Assembly: GCF_900172315.1 (NCBI RefSeq) | Contig: NZ_FWFV01000009.1 | Coordinates: forward strand, 106,488-170,487 | Direction of reading: 5' to 3' | From: Palleronia marisminoris | GTDB lineage: Bacteria > Pseudomonadota > Alphaproteobacteria > Rhodobacterales > Rhodobacteraceae | DNA length: 64,000 bases | Part shown: positions 63,136 to 64,000 of the stretch, piece after piece | Numbering within the stretch: position 1 is the stretch's first letter | Layout of the letters: every line of letters starts with the position of its first letter | Notes under the pieces: generated by a model | Seen by the model: only the letters and a program-made list of their open reading frames with translations | Databases searched by the model: none | What the model was told of the DNA's origin: nothing | Program-made: the position numbers and the translations under genes

Positions 63136-63510
63136 ATGTTGTCTCTGGTCCGGCGGCTGCGCTGTGCCTGAACCGTTAGCCGCGATGCGATCGCGCTATG
63201 GATCGCCGCGCGAGATCCCGGAACGCCGCTCACGGCCAGGATCGTCGCGGCTTGCGTCGCCGCCTACGCCTTTTCGCCAATCGATCTGATCTCGGATTTC
63301 ATACCCGTGCTCGGGCTTCTCGACGATGCAATCCTGCTGCCGTTTGGCATCCTGATCGCGGTGCGTCTCATCCCGGCGCCGCTGATGAAGGAGATTCGAG
63401 AGACCGCCGCGCGGCGTCAGGAACGACCGATGAGCCGCAGTGGCATGATCGCGATCTTCGCGCTCTGGCTTGCCGCCGCCGGTTTCAGTGTGTGGCTGAT
63501 GCTCAAGTAG
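63136..63510 (+). pseudogene. DUF1232 gene broken by an in-frame TGA
   Basis: The frame from ATG 63136 reads MLSLVRRLRCA, then TGA at 63169-63171, and goes on as SRDAIALWIAARDPGTPLTA, FSPIDLISDFIPVLGLLDDA and VRLIPAPLMKEIRETAARR to a normal stop at 63508. The SPIDLIxDFIPVLGxLDD motif is the DUF1232 hallmark. Everything downstream of codon 12 is undamaged and there is no other good start before 63307. It is either a very recent pseudogene or starts at a non-standard codon. Function of DUF1232 is unknown. Confidence 0.7.
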
Positions 63511-63568
63511 CTCAGGGTCCACGCGGCCGCGGATCATATGGCTGCGCTTTTTGCACGGCTTCGTTATC

Positions 63569-63586
63569 CGCCGTTTTCGACGCGCC
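63569..63586 (+). repeat. Dispersed 18-bp motif, copy C
   Basis: CGCCGTTTTCGACGCGCC, preceded by CGTTATC. 15 of 18 bases equal copy A. It follows the DUF1232 relic by 59 bases. Confidence 0.5.
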
Positions 63587-63737
63587 GACATAGATGGTCG
63601 TCCACCTTGAAGCGAGATGCGCCGACCATGTCCACGTCCGCTACAAGTCCTTGCGCAACGTGAAATGGGCTCGGTTCGATGGCTGAATGGGTTCTCACCG
63701 TTGGCGAAAACGCCTCCGTCGGCTTGACTTAGATCCA

Positions 63738-63871
63738 TCAGGCGATTGCGCCGTCGAATTCCGCTGCGATCCTGCCGATAGAGGCCGCATGCGCGTCTCG
63801 CGCATAGCGCGCCGGCGACACGCCTACGTCACGGGTGAAAGCCACGCTGAAGGCGCTCGCGGAGCGGTACC
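63738..63871 (-). pseudogene. AraC-family regulator, 3' fragment cut by an insertion
   Basis: Minus-strand frame reading YRSASAFSVAFTRDVGVSPA then RYARDAHAASIGRI to a TGA at 63738. This is the C-terminal end of an AraC/XylS HTH (pattern S-x-SAFS-x-AF-x-R-x-x-G-x-SP-x-x-Y). It is open to 63871, exactly where the IS-like end begins, so the rest was probably separated by insertion. The remainder lies, if anywhere, beyond the window. Confidence 0.7.
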
Positions 63872-64000
63872 TAAACCGCCCCGGCTTTACCGGAGAGCGT
63901 TTCGTTCAACGGGTCAGGCGACCTTATCGCGGGGTTGGGGCTGTTCAAGATGTCGTCTCTCAGCCTCTGCCGGCGGCATGTAACCTAGCGAGCTCAGGAG
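63872..64000 (+). mobile_element. Left end of a probable IS3-family element (runs off the window)
   Basis: The stretch TAAACCGCCCCGGCTTTACC beginning at 63872 resembles the terminal inverted repeats of IS3-group elements of Rhodobacteraceae (usually starting TGAACCGCCCCGG). The end of the window, CATGTAACCTAGCGAGCTCAGGAG, looks like the leader with ribosome-binding site just before an IS3 orfA start. No transposase is inside the window. It abuts the truncated AraC fragment. Confidence 0.55.

Overview
The window looks like a chromosome segment from a GC-rich alphaproteobacterium of the Rhodobacteraceae (Roseobacter group). The marks are a heterotetrameric sarcosine oxidase operon, a class II (B12-dependent) ribonucleotide reductase with a NrdR-type box, the hisD-UPF0262-infA-maf-rng-yacG housekeeping run, a double cold-shock-domain protein, a DUF2948 protein next to murA, and a LuxI/LuxR acyl-homoserine-lactone locus. 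Genes are densely packed, with many 4-base ATGA overlaps. Genus was not assigned.

Layout. 0-5 kb: soxBDAG (soxB cut by the window edge). 5-7 kb: sodB and a small stress-like group including a host-attachment-type protein. 6.9-9.5 kb (minus): fabI, two LysE-type exporters and a purine phosphoribosyltransferase. 9.5-11.4 kb: pdxH, a cold-shock protein, a DUF192 protein and tRNA-Pro. 11.8-15.4 kb: nrdJ with a leader that carries a NrdR-like box inside a long inverted repeat. 15.6-22.9 kb (minus): treZ-treY-glgC-glgX, a maltodextrin-to-trehalose and glycogen-trimming operon. 23-30 kb: PRC-barrel protein, GNAT acetyltransferase, enolase, EamA exporter, PhzF protein, DUF533 protein and an AidB-like acyl-CoA dehydrogenase.

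29.7-37.6 kb is a catabolic island: a LysR regulator with two helix-turn-helix domains, then galB, a type I extradiol dioxygenase, galC and galD, and a tripartite tricarboxylate transporter (tctCBA). Together they could import an aromatic acid, cleave it and run the 4-oxalomesaconate pathway to pyruvate and oxaloacetate. The ring-cleaving enzyme is not the LigB-type enzyme normally used in this pathway; this is the most interesting functional lead. 37.7-46.7 kb: MscS channel, fatty acid desaturase, tRNA-Phe and a long minus-strand housekeeping run (murA, DUF2948, hisD, UPF0262, infA, maf, rng, yacG). yacG (40713-40886) is a short gene that is easily missed.

46.7-52.8 kb: tRNA-Thr, a luxR-luxI-luxR quorum-sensing locus and a tungstate uptake operon (tupB-tupC-tupA plus a regulator). 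From 52.8 kb the sequence becomes a mosaic of decayed genes (TrmO, ModA, MOT1 and LysE relics) and metal-resistance modules: chrB-chrA (chromate), a fused arsR-arsC with a GAPDH and arsJ (arsenate export as 1-arseno-3-phosphoglycerate), and a cation diffusion facilitator. A short motif occurs at three module borders. The window ends in what looks like the left end of an IS3-like element that has cut off an AraC-family gene. No CRISPR array, rRNA, prophage or replication origin was seen.
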